Positions 34,938-43,455 of a stretch of DNA of 64,000 nt are shown piece by piece. Source of the DNA: Mucilaginibacter flavidus (GTDB lineage Bacteria; Bacteroidota; Bacteroidia; Sphingobacteriales; Sphingobacteriaceae); assembly GCF_024055575.1 (NCBI RefSeq), contig NZ_JAMXOE010000011.1:62001-126000 (forward strand), read 5' to 3'. The translations under genes and the position numbers were made by a program. Positions within the stretch are counted from its first letter, which is position 1, and the number at the start of each line of letters is the position of its first letter. The notes under the pieces are model-generated. The model made no database searches. It saw only the letters and a program-made list of their open reading frames with translations, and was not told the DNA's origin.

Positions 34938-36017
34938 ATGTCTGTACAGAACAATATAAAGGTGTTGGTGGTAGGCTGCGGCAATATGGGGTCATCTCAT
35001 GCCGTGGCTTACCATACTTTACCCGGCTTTGAAATATGCGGGCTGGTATCTACCGGAAAGAGCAAAGAGGTGCTTAATCAAAATTTGGGCGGTGGCTATC
35101 CGTTGTTTGATGATTTTTATGAAGCCCTTGACGTAACGAAGCCGGATGCCGTTTGTATTTCTACCTATCCGGATACACATGAGCCCTACGCTATCAAGTC
35201 GTTTGAACAAGGCTGCCATGTGTTTATAGAAAAGCCATTGGCTGATTCTGTTGAGGGAGCGATAAGGGTTGCAGCAGCTGCGGAAAAGGCAAATAAAAAG
35301 CTGTTGGTAGGGTATATTCTAAGGTATCACCCATCCTGGGAAAAGTTTACGGAACTGGCAAGAGAAATGGGGAAGCCGCTGGTGATGCGTATGAACCTGA
35401 ATCAGCAGAGCCACGGCCACAAATGGACGATTCACCGCAATTTGATGAAAAGCCTGAGCCCGATTGTAGATTGCGCAGTACATTATATTGACGTGATGTG
35501 CCAGATGACGCGATCGCGGCCAATGCAGGTGAGTGCCATCGGCGCAAGGCTTACAGATGATATCCCGGACTGGAATTATAATTATGGCCACCTGCAGATC
35601 CGTTTTGAAGATGGTTCTGTGGGTTGGTATGAAGCCGGCTGGGGCCCAATGGTAAGCGATAATGCATTTTTCATTAAGGACGTATTCGGGCCTAAAGGTG
35701 CGGTTTCTATTGTCGCGAAAAATGCCGCGTCGGCCGGTAATTCAGACAATATCAGGGCGCATACCAAAACCGAATCAATCAAGGTGCATTACGCAGACCT
35801 CGATGCGGACGACGAGTTTACCAGGGAAAATGAGTGGATAGATTTGAAAGACGAACCCGACCACCAGGAATTGTGTAATCGTGAACAACGCCATTTTTTA
35901 AAAGCCATACTGGAAGATATCGACCTTTCAGAACCTGCTGCCGACGCGGTAAATAGCCTGAAAATTGCCTTTGCCTGTGATGAATCGGTAAAAACGGGAA
36001 AGATGATCGACCTGTAG
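34938..36017 (+). CDS. cytoplasmic Gfo/Idh/MocA-family oxidoreductase (3)
   Basis: This 359-residue protein has no export signal. Its Rossmann motif is VLVVGCGNMGSSHAVAYH near the start, with the E-K-P motif in HVFIEKPLADSVEG. The substrate domain carries a His-containing SPIVDCAVHYIDVMCQ. It follows the second secreted enzyme by 9 bp and closes the cluster. A plausible job is to reduce, in the cytoplasm, the 3-keto sugar made outside, but the direction cannot be read from sequence. Confidence 0.86.
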   Translation: MSVQNNIKVLVVGCGNMGSSHAVAYHTLPGFEICGLVSTGKSKEVLNQNLGGGYPLFDDFYEALDVTKPDAVCISTYPDTHEPYAIKSFEQGCHVFIEKPLADSVEGAIRVAAAAEKANKKLLVGYILRYHPSWEKFTELAREMGKPLVMRMNLNQQSHGHKWTIHRNLMKSLSPIVDCAVHYIDVMCQMTRSRPMQVSAIGARLTDDIPDWNYNYGHLQIRFEDGSVGWYEAGWGPMVSDNAFFIKDVFGPKGAVSIVAKNAASAGNSDNIRAHTKTESIKVHYADLDADDEFTRENEWIDLKDEPDHQELCNREQRHFLKAILEDIDLSEPAADAVNSLKIAFACDESVKTGKMIDL

Positions 36018-36075
36018 GATGGTGTGCCTGCCTCTGGCACATTATAACATTTACCGGCAATATTAACCCGACGTT

Positions 36076-36339
36076 ATGAAACAAATTATATTAACAAGTA
36101 TTGGCTGGCTGGGTGTGGTTTTATGCACCTTAGGTTATTTATTGTTAAGCTTAAAAGTAATAAAGGCCGAATCGCGGACTTTTCAGTTATTGAACATCAT
36201 GGGCGGACTGTGTTTGGTAGCCACAGCAATTGATAATAGCGATATGCCAAATGCTGTAGCCAACCTGTTATGGATGTTTATTGGGGTATTTGCCTTAGGT
36301 CGCCAGTTACGTATCCAGGGTGCTTCCAGGGCTGAATGA
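36076..36339 (+). CDS. CBU_0592-like small membrane protein
   Basis: This 87-residue protein has three predicted membrane segments (SIGWLGVVLCTLGYLLLSL, LLNIMGGLCLVATAI, and ANLLWMFIGVFAL). Spacing and sequence match the CBU_0592-like domain, a widespread membrane unit of unknown function. Its end overlaps the end of the tetR gene on the other strand by 33 bp. Confidence 0.75.
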   Translation: MKQIILTSIGWLGVVLCTLGYLLLSLKVIKAESRTFQLLNIMGGLCLVATAIDNSDMPNAVANLLWMFIGVFALGRQLRIQGASRAE

Positions 36340-36933
36340 GTTATCTATACCCAAAATTTCGTAAGCTTTATTCTTGTAATATTCAAGGCGCTCGGCATAT
36401 GCTTTTTTATCATTTTCTAACGAAAGATAAAAATATGCGCCATCTACCAGTACGAAAATTAAATCAGCCGCTGTTTTAGGGGTTGGAACGTTTATTAAAT
36501 GCTTTTCATTGCATTGCTCTATCATTGACGCAAGTGCAAGGCGAAGGGAATCCAGTATAGTCTTATATTTTGCTTTGATTTTTTTCTCTCTGAACGCCAA
36601 TGCATAAAAGGTATAAAACAGCCCATCGTCAAATAGCAAATTCCATTTTTTTGAAAAAAGCATTTCAATCGTTTTTTGTAAATCTTCAAGCGTAACTTCT
36701 TCCTTATTTTTAATCGTATAGATCAACAGGTATCTTTCGAGGATATAATCTATCAGTGCATAAGTTAGATCCTCCTTTGTTTCAAAATAATGACTGACAA
36801 GGCTTGGATTAATATCCATCACTTTCGCTATTTTGGCGATAGAAGTATTCTCATAACCTTCTTTTTTAGCAACCTTGTAAAAGGTCTTTATAATTTCTAA
36901 TTGTCTTATCTCTTTAAGGCTCTTTCTACCCAT
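36307..36933 (-). CDS. TetR-family transcriptional regulator
   Basis: The frame is open to 37011, but that start would be TTG and would lie inside the inverted repeat described next. The ATG at 36933 (MGRKSLKEIRQLEIIKTF) is the natural TetR start and gives 208 residues. The helix-turn-helix is TSIAKIAKVMDINPSLVSHY followed by FETKEDL. The C-terminal ligand-binding part is unassigned. It is divergent from the SusCD operon, and the same 20-bp motif lies in front of both genes, so it probably represses itself and SusCD. Confidence 0.85.
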   Translation of the reverse strand: MGRKSLKEIRQLEIIKTFYKVAKKEGYENTSIAKIAKVMDINPSLVSHYFETKEDLTYALIDYILERYLLIYTIKNKEEVTLEDLQKTIEMLFSKKWNLLFDDGLFYTFYALAFREKKIKAKYKTILDSLRLALASMIEQCNEKHLINVPTPKTAADLIFVLVDGAYFYLSLENDKKAYAERLEYYKNKAYEILGIDNSFSPGSTLDT

Positions 36934-36993
36934 GCTAATAATATCTGAAACGACTAAACTACTCAAAAGTAATCTTATTTCTGAAATTTTATA

Positions 36994-37013
36994 AATTGAT
37001 TGGTTATTCAATT
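36994..37013. promoter_or_regulatory. candidate TetR operator, tetR-proximal copy
   Basis: AATTGATTGGTTATTCAATT has arms AATTGA and TCAATT around an 8-bp centre. It lies 60 bp before the TetR start. A copy differing by one base is at 37196-37215. The conserved context extends from ATAA on the left to TAA on the right. Confidence 0.6.
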
Positions 37014-37195
37014 AACTTACTGCTTTTTAATCGTCGATATTTCATAGGCTTGCGAATTGGCAGAACAGAAATATTTAAAATCCGGATGATAGCTTATTTA
37101 TATGAGCTTTTGGCCTATAAACCCCAATATCGCTTAATAATAGGGTAATAACGTAAAACTTTTATTGCGTATAAATTCTTTCTTTGTGAATTATA

Positions 37196-37215
37196 AATTG
37201 ATTGGTTGTTCAATT
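37196..37215. promoter_or_regulatory. candidate TetR operator, susC-proximal copy
   Basis: AATTGATTGGTTGTTCAATT has the same arms and centre as the copy at 36994 (one difference, G for A). It lies 107 bp before the susC start, in the same orientation as the first copy. Confidence 0.6.
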
Positions 37216-37322
37216 AATTTATTAATTTTTCGATAACCAATTGATAACATAAGAACCAGACCTTAGCCGCGCTTTAGATAACGCGGTGAATGAAAATTAA
37301 ACTATTAAATATTAACCCGATT

Positions 37323-40300
37323 ATGAAAAAAAAACTACTATTGATCTGCTTCATGTTCTTTGCAGCAAAGGGTTTCGCTCAAAACATCACCGTTAGCGGT
37401 GTGGTTTTTGATGCCGATGCCAAAGGCCCCCTACCATCGGTAAACATCAGGGTAAAGGGAACAACCCAGGGCACCGCAACAAATTTACAGGGCAACTATT
37501 CCCTTGTTAACGTAAACCCAAATGCCACGCTTGTTTTTTCCTTTATGGGGTTTAAGCAGCAGGAGATCAGCCTTAATGGGCGAACCCAATTGGACGTAAA
37601 CCTATCGCCAGACTATGGTAACCTCAACGAGGTTGTAGTTGTCGGCTTTGGCGCCAAGAAAAAAATAAATATTGCGGGAGCCATCGATCAGATTTCGGGC
37701 AAACAGCTCGAATCGCGCCCGATAGCAAACGTAATGCAGGGTTTGCAGGGCCTTAGTCCGGGCCTTAATATTACTTACCCCGGCGGATCGCCCGGTACGG
37801 TACCGACAATCAATATAAGGGGATTTACTTCCATAAACGGAGGCTCGCCATTAATTGTAATTGACGGCATCCCGGCATCAAGCAACGACGATATGTTGCG
37901 CCTAACCCCATCAGATATTTCATCTATTTCTATATTGCGTGATGCCGCATCGGCAGCTATTTATGGGGCAAGGGCGGCATTTGGTGTAATACTTATCACA
38001 ACCAAACAAGGCAGTGCAGGTCATCAGCTCATTAGTTACAATGCGTTGTCGTCGTGGGGTAAGCCTACTATTTTACCGCAGCCTGTAACCGACCCCTACA
38101 TCTACTCAAAGGTGCTCGAAACATCTACAAATAATACGCCCTGGGACTACGTGAATTACAGCGATGAGCATTACAAATGGGCCAGGGAAAGATCTGACAA
38201 CCCATCTATTGCAGATACCAGGTTAAATCCATCTGATCCTACAAAATGGGATTACATGGGAAGCAACAATTGGTATAAATATTTTTTTAATGATGCCAGC
38301 TTATCACAAAACCATACGCTGACACTTTCGGGAGGCGCCAATATAAACAGCACACCTTTAACTTATTACCTGTCTGCAGATTATACCAAAGAAAATGGCC
38401 TGAATAAACTTTCAGACGATTTCTGGAACCGTTATGGCTTGAGATCGAGGTTGGGATTTTCGCCTTTAAAGTGGCTTAAAATAGATAATAACCTCAGTAT
38501 TTATGAAACTAAACGGGCCCAGCCGGCAAGCAGCATAACCGATATTTATTATTTGCAACCAACCGACGTAGCCAAAAACCCGGATGGTACCTGGGCCAAT
38601 ACCGGGGCAGGAAGGCTTGGAGCCAGGCTGGTTGATGGCGGGAATAACCTCCAAACTATGTTTGGTTTTCAAAATATTGCCAGCGCAACAGCTACATTCT
38701 TAAATGGCGATTTAACGGTAAATGGCGATGCTTCGTTTAAAAGAGAATTGTGGAAATACCACGCCGACGCAAATTCGTATAATATTGGCTATGGGCCGAA
38801 TGATGTGCGGCAGGAAGGCGGTACAGGTGGTGTAACCGAGAATAACGGCTACCTATATAATAACGCCTTCAATTTATATACCACGTATAAAAAAAACATC
38901 GGCGACCATTTTTTTAGCGCTATGGTTGGCTATAACTCCGAAGATTATAACTATTCAACTATAGGTGCCTCGAAGGACGGGCTTATATCATCTTCATTGC
39001 CTTACCTGGCACTAACCAACGGTACCTCATCGGTTAACGCAAGCTATTCGGCCTATGCCACAGCCAGCGAATTTGGCCGCCTAAACTATACCTATAAAGG
39101 ACGTTACATTTTAGAGGGCACCGGCCGCTACGATGGATCATCACGTTTCCCTACAAAAAGTCGTTACGGCTTTTTTCCATCGGCATCAGCAGCGTGGATA
39201 GCGAGCGCCGAAGATTTTTTTAAGCCTTTGGCCCCTGTAGTGTCTACGTTTAAGTTGCGCACGTCATACGGCGACCTTGGCAACCAAAACGTTAGCGATT
39301 TTGGTTATATACAATCACTGCGAACAGGTGTTTCGGGTTATTTAATAGGCGGCAATAACCAAAGCCCGATTATTACAGGCGCCCCCGGGTTAACCGTCGA
39401 CCCTAATACCTATACATGGGAAAGGGTATCCACATTTAACGTAGGTACTGATATCGGCCTTCTTAATGATAAATTCCTGGTTGGATTTGATTATTATATC
39501 CGCAATACCAAGGGGATGCTTACCGCTGGCCAGGAATTGCCGGGTGTACTCGGTACCGCAGTTCCAATGCAAAATGCAGCTGACTTAAGAACTAAAGGCT
39601 GGGAATTATCTGTAACCTACCAGGACAGGTTTACGCTGGCTTCTAAACCTTTCAGTTTTTCAACCAAAGTATTCCTTTCCAATTCTGACGCTGAAATCAC
39701 ACGATTCAAGAACGATCAGAATCTTTTTTCGAGCTACCGGGTAGGGCAAAAAATTGGGGAGATATGGGGGCTGGAAAATAATGGGTTATTCCAGAACCAG
39801 GCCCAGATAAATGCGCTTGATGAATCGGGCATTATACCCTGGGGTGCTTTAAGCATTGTTCCGGGCTGGCCCCAGTACAAAGACCTGGATGGAAACCATA
39901 AAATTGAAAAAGGCTTAAGTGCAAATGATCCCAAAGACTTAAAAATTATTGGCAACAGCGCCGATCATTATAGTGTTGGCGCCAATATAAATATGAATTG
40001 GAATGGCATTGATCTTTCTGTATTCATGCAGGGCGTATTAAAAAGAGATTTTTACCCGCACCATTATTTGTTTTGGGGACCATATCAGCAGCCCTATGCC
40101 AACGTATATCCATGGAACCTTAATTACTACCGCGCCACACCCGAGACGGCTGCGCAAAGAGCCCAGGATTCGAAATCTTATTTGGCAGCAGGCCTTGCCG
40201 ATGCCAATACAAACTCTTACTACCCTGTGCTGCAAGCATGGCTGGCCGATGCCAATTACGGCGCCGGATTGGATATCCCGCAAACAAAGTACCTGTTAAA

Positions 40301-40529
40301 CGGCGCTTATTTAAGAATTAAAAATGTTTCATTGGGTTATACCTTACCCACCCATTTAACAAAAAGAGCAGGTATAAGCCGCCTTCGCATTTTTGTAACC
40401 GGCGATAACCTTTACGAGTTCTCGGCTATAAAGAAATATATCGATCCTGAGGCGGTAAATCAAGGCTCAAGCGCATGGGCATATCCATTCCAGCGAAAAT
40501 ATGCAATCGGCTTAAACTTAGATCTTTAA
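37323..40529 (+). CDS. SusC/RagA-family TonB-linked outer-membrane transporter
   Basis: I start at ATG 37323, where the signal peptide begins (MKKKLLLICFMFFAAKGFAQ); the frame runs 11 codons further upstream. The 1068-residue protein has a carboxypeptidase-regulatory-like domain (ITVSGVVFDADAKGPLPSVN) at residues about 21-95. The plug domain follows (VVVVGFGAKKKINIAGAI, TINIRGFTSINGGSPLIVID), then a long beta-barrel ending YPFQRKYAIGLNLDL. SusC proteins import oligomers bound by SusD using TonB energy. The susD gene follows by 37 bp. Substrate unknown; the two phosphoesterase genes downstream suggest a phosphorylated nutrient. Confidence 0.92.
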   Translation: MKKKLLLICFMFFAAKGFAQNITVSGVVFDADAKGPLPSVNIRVKGTTQGTATNLQGNYSLVNVNPNATLVFSFMGFKQQEISLNGRTQLDVNLSPDYGNLNEVVVVGFGAKKKINIAGAIDQISGKQLESRPIANVMQGLQGLSPGLNITYPGGSPGTVPTINIRGFTSINGGSPLIVIDGIPASSNDDMLRLTPSDISSISILRDAASAAIYGARAAFGVILITTKQGSAGHQLISYNALSSWGKPTILPQPVTDPYIYSKVLETSTNNTPWDYVNYSDEHYKWARERSDNPSIADTRLNPSDPTKWDYMGSNNWYKYFFNDASLSQNHTLTLSGGANINSTPLTYYLSADYTKENGLNKLSDDFWNRYGLRSRLGFSPLKWLKIDNNLSIYETKRAQPASSITDIYYLQPTDVAKNPDGTWANTGAGRLGARLVDGGNNLQTMFGFQNIASATATFLNGDLTVNGDASFKRELWKYHADANSYNIGYGPNDVRQEGGTGGVTENNGYLYNNAFNLYTTYKKNIGDHFFSAMVGYNSEDYNYSTIGASKDGLISSSLPYLALTNGTSSVNASYSAYATASEFGRLNYTYKGRYILEGTGRYDGSSRFPTKSRYGFFPSASAAWIASAEDFFKPLAPVVSTFKLRTSYGDLGNQNVSDFGYIQSLRTGVSGYLIGGNNQSPIITGAPGLTVDPNTYTWERVSTFNVGTDIGLLNDKFLVGFDYYIRNTKGMLTAGQELPGVLGTAVPMQNAADLRTKGWELSVTYQDRFTLASKPFSFSTKVFLSNSDAEITRFKNDQNLFSSYRVGQKIGEIWGLENNGLFQNQAQINALDESGIIPWGALSIVPGWPQYKDLDGNHKIEKGLSANDPKDLKIIGNSADHYSVGANINMNWNGIDLSVFMQGVLKRDFYPHHYLFWGPYQQPYANVYPWNLNYYRATPETAAQRAQDSKSYLAAGLADANTNSYYPVLQAWLADANYGAGLDIPQTKYLLNGAYLRIKNVSLGYTLPTHLTKRAGISRLRIFVTGDNLYEFSAIKKYIDPEAVNQGSSAWAYPFQRKYAIGLNLDL

Positions 40530-40566
40530 TTTTTAAATGATTTAATAATTATTAAAAAAATCAGTC

Positions 40567-42354
40567 ATGAAGAAATACACTATATATATCGTGTTTATTG
40601 CAATTGCGTTTACTGCATGCAAAAAAAGCGGACTCGACCGTTTTCCCCAAACGGCTATCTCACCAAATCTTTTCTTTAATACAGAAAATGACCTTTCGTT
40701 ATACGTTAACGGCCTGCTGTCTATGCCCGACAGGTATAGCTACCTGAATGATCAAAGCAGTGACAATGTTGCAACTACCGCTAACGTAGAAGTGAAAAAT
40801 GTAATGGCAGGCAGCGCCAATTCACAAAATATTACCTCGGGTTGGGACTGGAGCCGGTTACGCGATGTGAACTATTTTTTAGAAAACTATAGTAAGGCAA
40901 AAGTGAGCGCCGATATAAAAAATCACTATGCCGGATTGGCCAGGTATTATCGTGCCTTATTTTATATGGATAAAGTTAAACGCTTTTCGGATGTGCCCTG
41001 GTACTCGGGTACTTTGAGCCCGGGCGATAAAGCTTTATACAAGGCACGCGACCCAAGGGCATCGGTTATGGATAGCGTGATGGCCGACCTTGATTTTGCC
41101 TATCAGCACGTAAGGGAAAGCGTTCCCGCAGGTACACCCGGGAAATGGGCGGTAGCTGCATTCTATACCCGCACGGCGCTTTATGAAGGTACTTACCGTA
41201 AATATCATCCCGAATTAAATTTAGGGGGCAGCGCAAATACTTTTCTTCAAACCGCCGTTAAAATAGCCGGTGATATAATGACCTCGGGTAATTTCGCAGT
41301 TTACAATACCGGGAAACCCGATCAGGATTATGCTACTTTGTTCAACAGCCAGGATCTGACTGCAAATAAGGAAGTTATTTTGGCCAATATTTTTGACTAC
41401 GGTAAGAAGCGGAGCGAGAATGTAAATGGGGTGGTTTTTGGCGACTATGAGCAGGCCCCTGCTAAAGATCTGATCCAAACCTACCTGATGAAAGATGGCA
41501 GCCGTTTTACCGACCAGCCAAACTATAACAAAATGAGTTTTGTACAGGAGTTTCAGAACCGCGACCCCCGGCTTGCTCAAACCATAGCATACCCGGGATG
41601 GATCAGGGTACCGGATACAAAGCCGTATATCCAGAGTTTAAACAAAAACTTTACAGGCTACCACCAATTAAAAGGGTACATAAACAGCACCGATGCCAGT
41701 ACCGTAAATGGCGTTGATTTCCCTGTATACCGCTATGCTGAAGTGTTGCTAAGCTATGCAGAAGCACTTGCCGAACTGGGTACCTTAACGCAACCCCAGC
41801 TTGATGCTTCGGTGAACCTTCTCAGGAGACGGGCAGGTTTGCCTGATCTTAATATGGCACTGGCAAATTCAGCTCCCGACGCAGTATTACAACAACAATT
41901 TCCTAACATTGCGTCGAACGCCGGGGTGATATTAGAGATAAGAAGAGAGCGCAGGGTGGAGTTTGCGTTTGAAAATACCAGGTATGACGACCTGATGCGG
42001 TGGAAGGCTGGGAAGCTGTTAGCAAAAAGTCCGGAAGGGATGTATTTCGCAGGTTTAGGAAAATATGATCTAACCGGCGATGGTGTAGAGGATATTATTT
42101 TGATAGACGCATCTTCAACCATACCGGCAGAAGATCAAAAGGAAAAGAACTCATTGGGAGTGCCGTTAATATATTACCGCACAGGTACAATTGGCTCTGA
42201 TGCCACCGTATATTTAAAGAATGTTAATACCGGTAGCTTCATTGTAACCGAATCAGTAACCCGTGATTTCCAGGAACCTAAATATTATTATCGCCCTATA
42301 CCACAACAACAGGTAATATTGAACCAGGCCCTTAAACAAATATTCGGCTGGTAA
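40567..42354 (+). CDS. SusD/RagB-family nutrient-binding lipoprotein
   Basis: This 595-residue lipoprotein (lipobox AFTAC, Cys18) has the SusD plan: an N-terminal LDRFPQTAISPNLFFNTEND, TPR-type helices (YAGLARYYRALFYMDKVKRF), the C-terminal RYAEVLLSYAEALAELG, and VILEIRRERRVEFAFENTRY followed by DDLMRW. SusD lids the SusC barrel on the cell surface and binds the substrate. It is co-transcribed with the SusC gene upstream; a metallophosphoesterase gene starts 32 bp later. Confidence 0.92.
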   Translation: MKKYTIYIVFIAIAFTACKKSGLDRFPQTAISPNLFFNTENDLSLYVNGLLSMPDRYSYLNDQSSDNVATTANVEVKNVMAGSANSQNITSGWDWSRLRDVNYFLENYSKAKVSADIKNHYAGLARYYRALFYMDKVKRFSDVPWYSGTLSPGDKALYKARDPRASVMDSVMADLDFAYQHVRESVPAGTPGKWAVAAFYTRTALYEGTYRKYHPELNLGGSANTFLQTAVKIAGDIMTSGNFAVYNTGKPDQDYATLFNSQDLTANKEVILANIFDYGKKRSENVNGVVFGDYEQAPAKDLIQTYLMKDGSRFTDQPNYNKMSFVQEFQNRDPRLAQTIAYPGWIRVPDTKPYIQSLNKNFTGYHQLKGYINSTDASTVNGVDFPVYRYAEVLLSYAEALAELGTLTQPQLDASVNLLRRRAGLPDLNMALANSAPDAVLQQQFPNIASNAGVILEIRRERRVEFAFENTRYDDLMRWKAGKLLAKSPEGMYFAGLGKYDLTGDGVEDIILIDASSTIPAEDQKEKNSLGVPLIYYRTGTIGSDATVYLKNVNTGSFIVTESVTRDFQEPKYYYRPIPQQQVILNQALKQIFGW

Positions 42355-42386
42355 CAGGTGGTAAATTATTTGATAATCAAAATGAA

Positions 42387-43310
42387 ATGATGAAACTAAA
42401 CAGGAGATCTTTATTAAAGGCAGCGGGATTGGCCACCGGCGTGATGGTAACCGGTGGGCTGCCGGCCCTGGCTTCCATAAATAACGGGGAAGGAAAAAAA
42501 GGTAAAAAATTAGCGCTGACTGTGGCGCATATTACCGATGTGCATATCACTGACGGGAATAATGCACCGGAAAGGTTTAAAAACTGCTTAAAGCACATCA
42601 TAGCGAAACACAAGCCTGATTTCTTTTTAAACGGGGGAGATTCCATTATGGATGCATCTTATGATAATGTAAAACACGACCAGGTTATCCAGCTATGGAG
42701 TATCTGGGATGATTGCATTGCGGTGCTTGATAAATATGAAGTACATAGCTGCATAGGTAATCACGACCCATGGTGGAAGGCTCCCTCAAAAGAGGATGAA
42801 ATGTACGGGAAAGAATATGTGGTTAAGCGATTGAAAATTCCGCACCGGTACTATAGCTTTACCAAAAAGAACTGGCATTTTATTGTACTCGACGGGAACA
42901 ACGGCAATATTTCGCTGGACCAGGAACAGTATGACTGGCTACAAGGCGAACTGGAAAAAATACCGGCATCTGCTCCTGTATCGCTGATGTCGCATTTTCC
43001 GATTTTAGGTGCCACGCAGGTGCTGGTTGGTGGTGGACATTCCGATTGTAAGAAGTTAAAAGATCTATTTTACAAACACCGCGACAAAGTAAAGATTTGC
43101 TTAAGCGGGCACAACCATTTATCTGATCATAGCCATTACAACGATGTTTTATATTGCTGCAACGGAGCTATGAGTGGCTTCTGGTGGGGTAAAGGCGATG
43201 TGGAATCGGCAGGGCCGGGTTATTACCTGGAAACCCCTCCGGGTTATGCAATATTAAGTCTGTATGATGATGGAACTGTTGAAAATGAATACTTCCCGCA
43301 TTCTTATTAA
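42387..43310 (+). CDS. secreted calcineurin-like metallophosphoesterase
   Basis: This 307-residue enzyme has a twin-arginine-like leader (MKLNRRSLLKAAGLATGVMV). It carries the full set of di-metal motifs: AHITDVHITD (D-x-H), LNGGDSIMD (GD), CIGNHDPWW (GNHD), SLMSHFPI (H) and LSGHNHLSDH (GHxH). It hydrolyses phosphate esters in the periplasm; the substrate is unknown. It lies 32 bp after susD in the same direction and is probably part of that operon. Confidence 0.88.
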   Translation: MMKLNRRSLLKAAGLATGVMVTGGLPALASINNGEGKKGKKLALTVAHITDVHITDGNNAPERFKNCLKHIIAKHKPDFFLNGGDSIMDASYDNVKHDQVIQLWSIWDDCIAVLDKYEVHSCIGNHDPWWKAPSKEDEMYGKEYVVKRLKIPHRYYSFTKKNWHFIVLDGNNGNISLDQEQYDWLQGELEKIPASAPVSLMSHFPILGATQVLVGGGHSDCKKLKDLFYKHRDKVKICLSGHNHLSDHSHYNDVLYCCNGAMSGFWWGKGDVESAGPGYYLETPPGYAILSLYDDGTVENEYFPHSY

Positions 43311-43343
43311 CAAGCAGGGAATATACGGGTTACTTTTACACCT

Positions 43344-43351
43344 TATCTTTG
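43344..43351 (+). promoter_or_regulatory. -7 promoter box TATCTTTG before the YncE/phosphoesterase gene
   Basis: TATCTTTG fits TAnnTTTG. It would give a leader of about 100 nt before the ATG at 43456, so this gene may have its own promoter in addition to read-through from the SusCD operon. Confidence 0.4.
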
Positions 43352-43455
43352 TTCTTCAGCATCGGTAATGCTCTTTATAAGATATAATACTCAAGGCGAA
43401 ATTAAATTTGCCTTGAGTAAAGTATCAATATAAAAAGCGACTTAATATTATAGCT

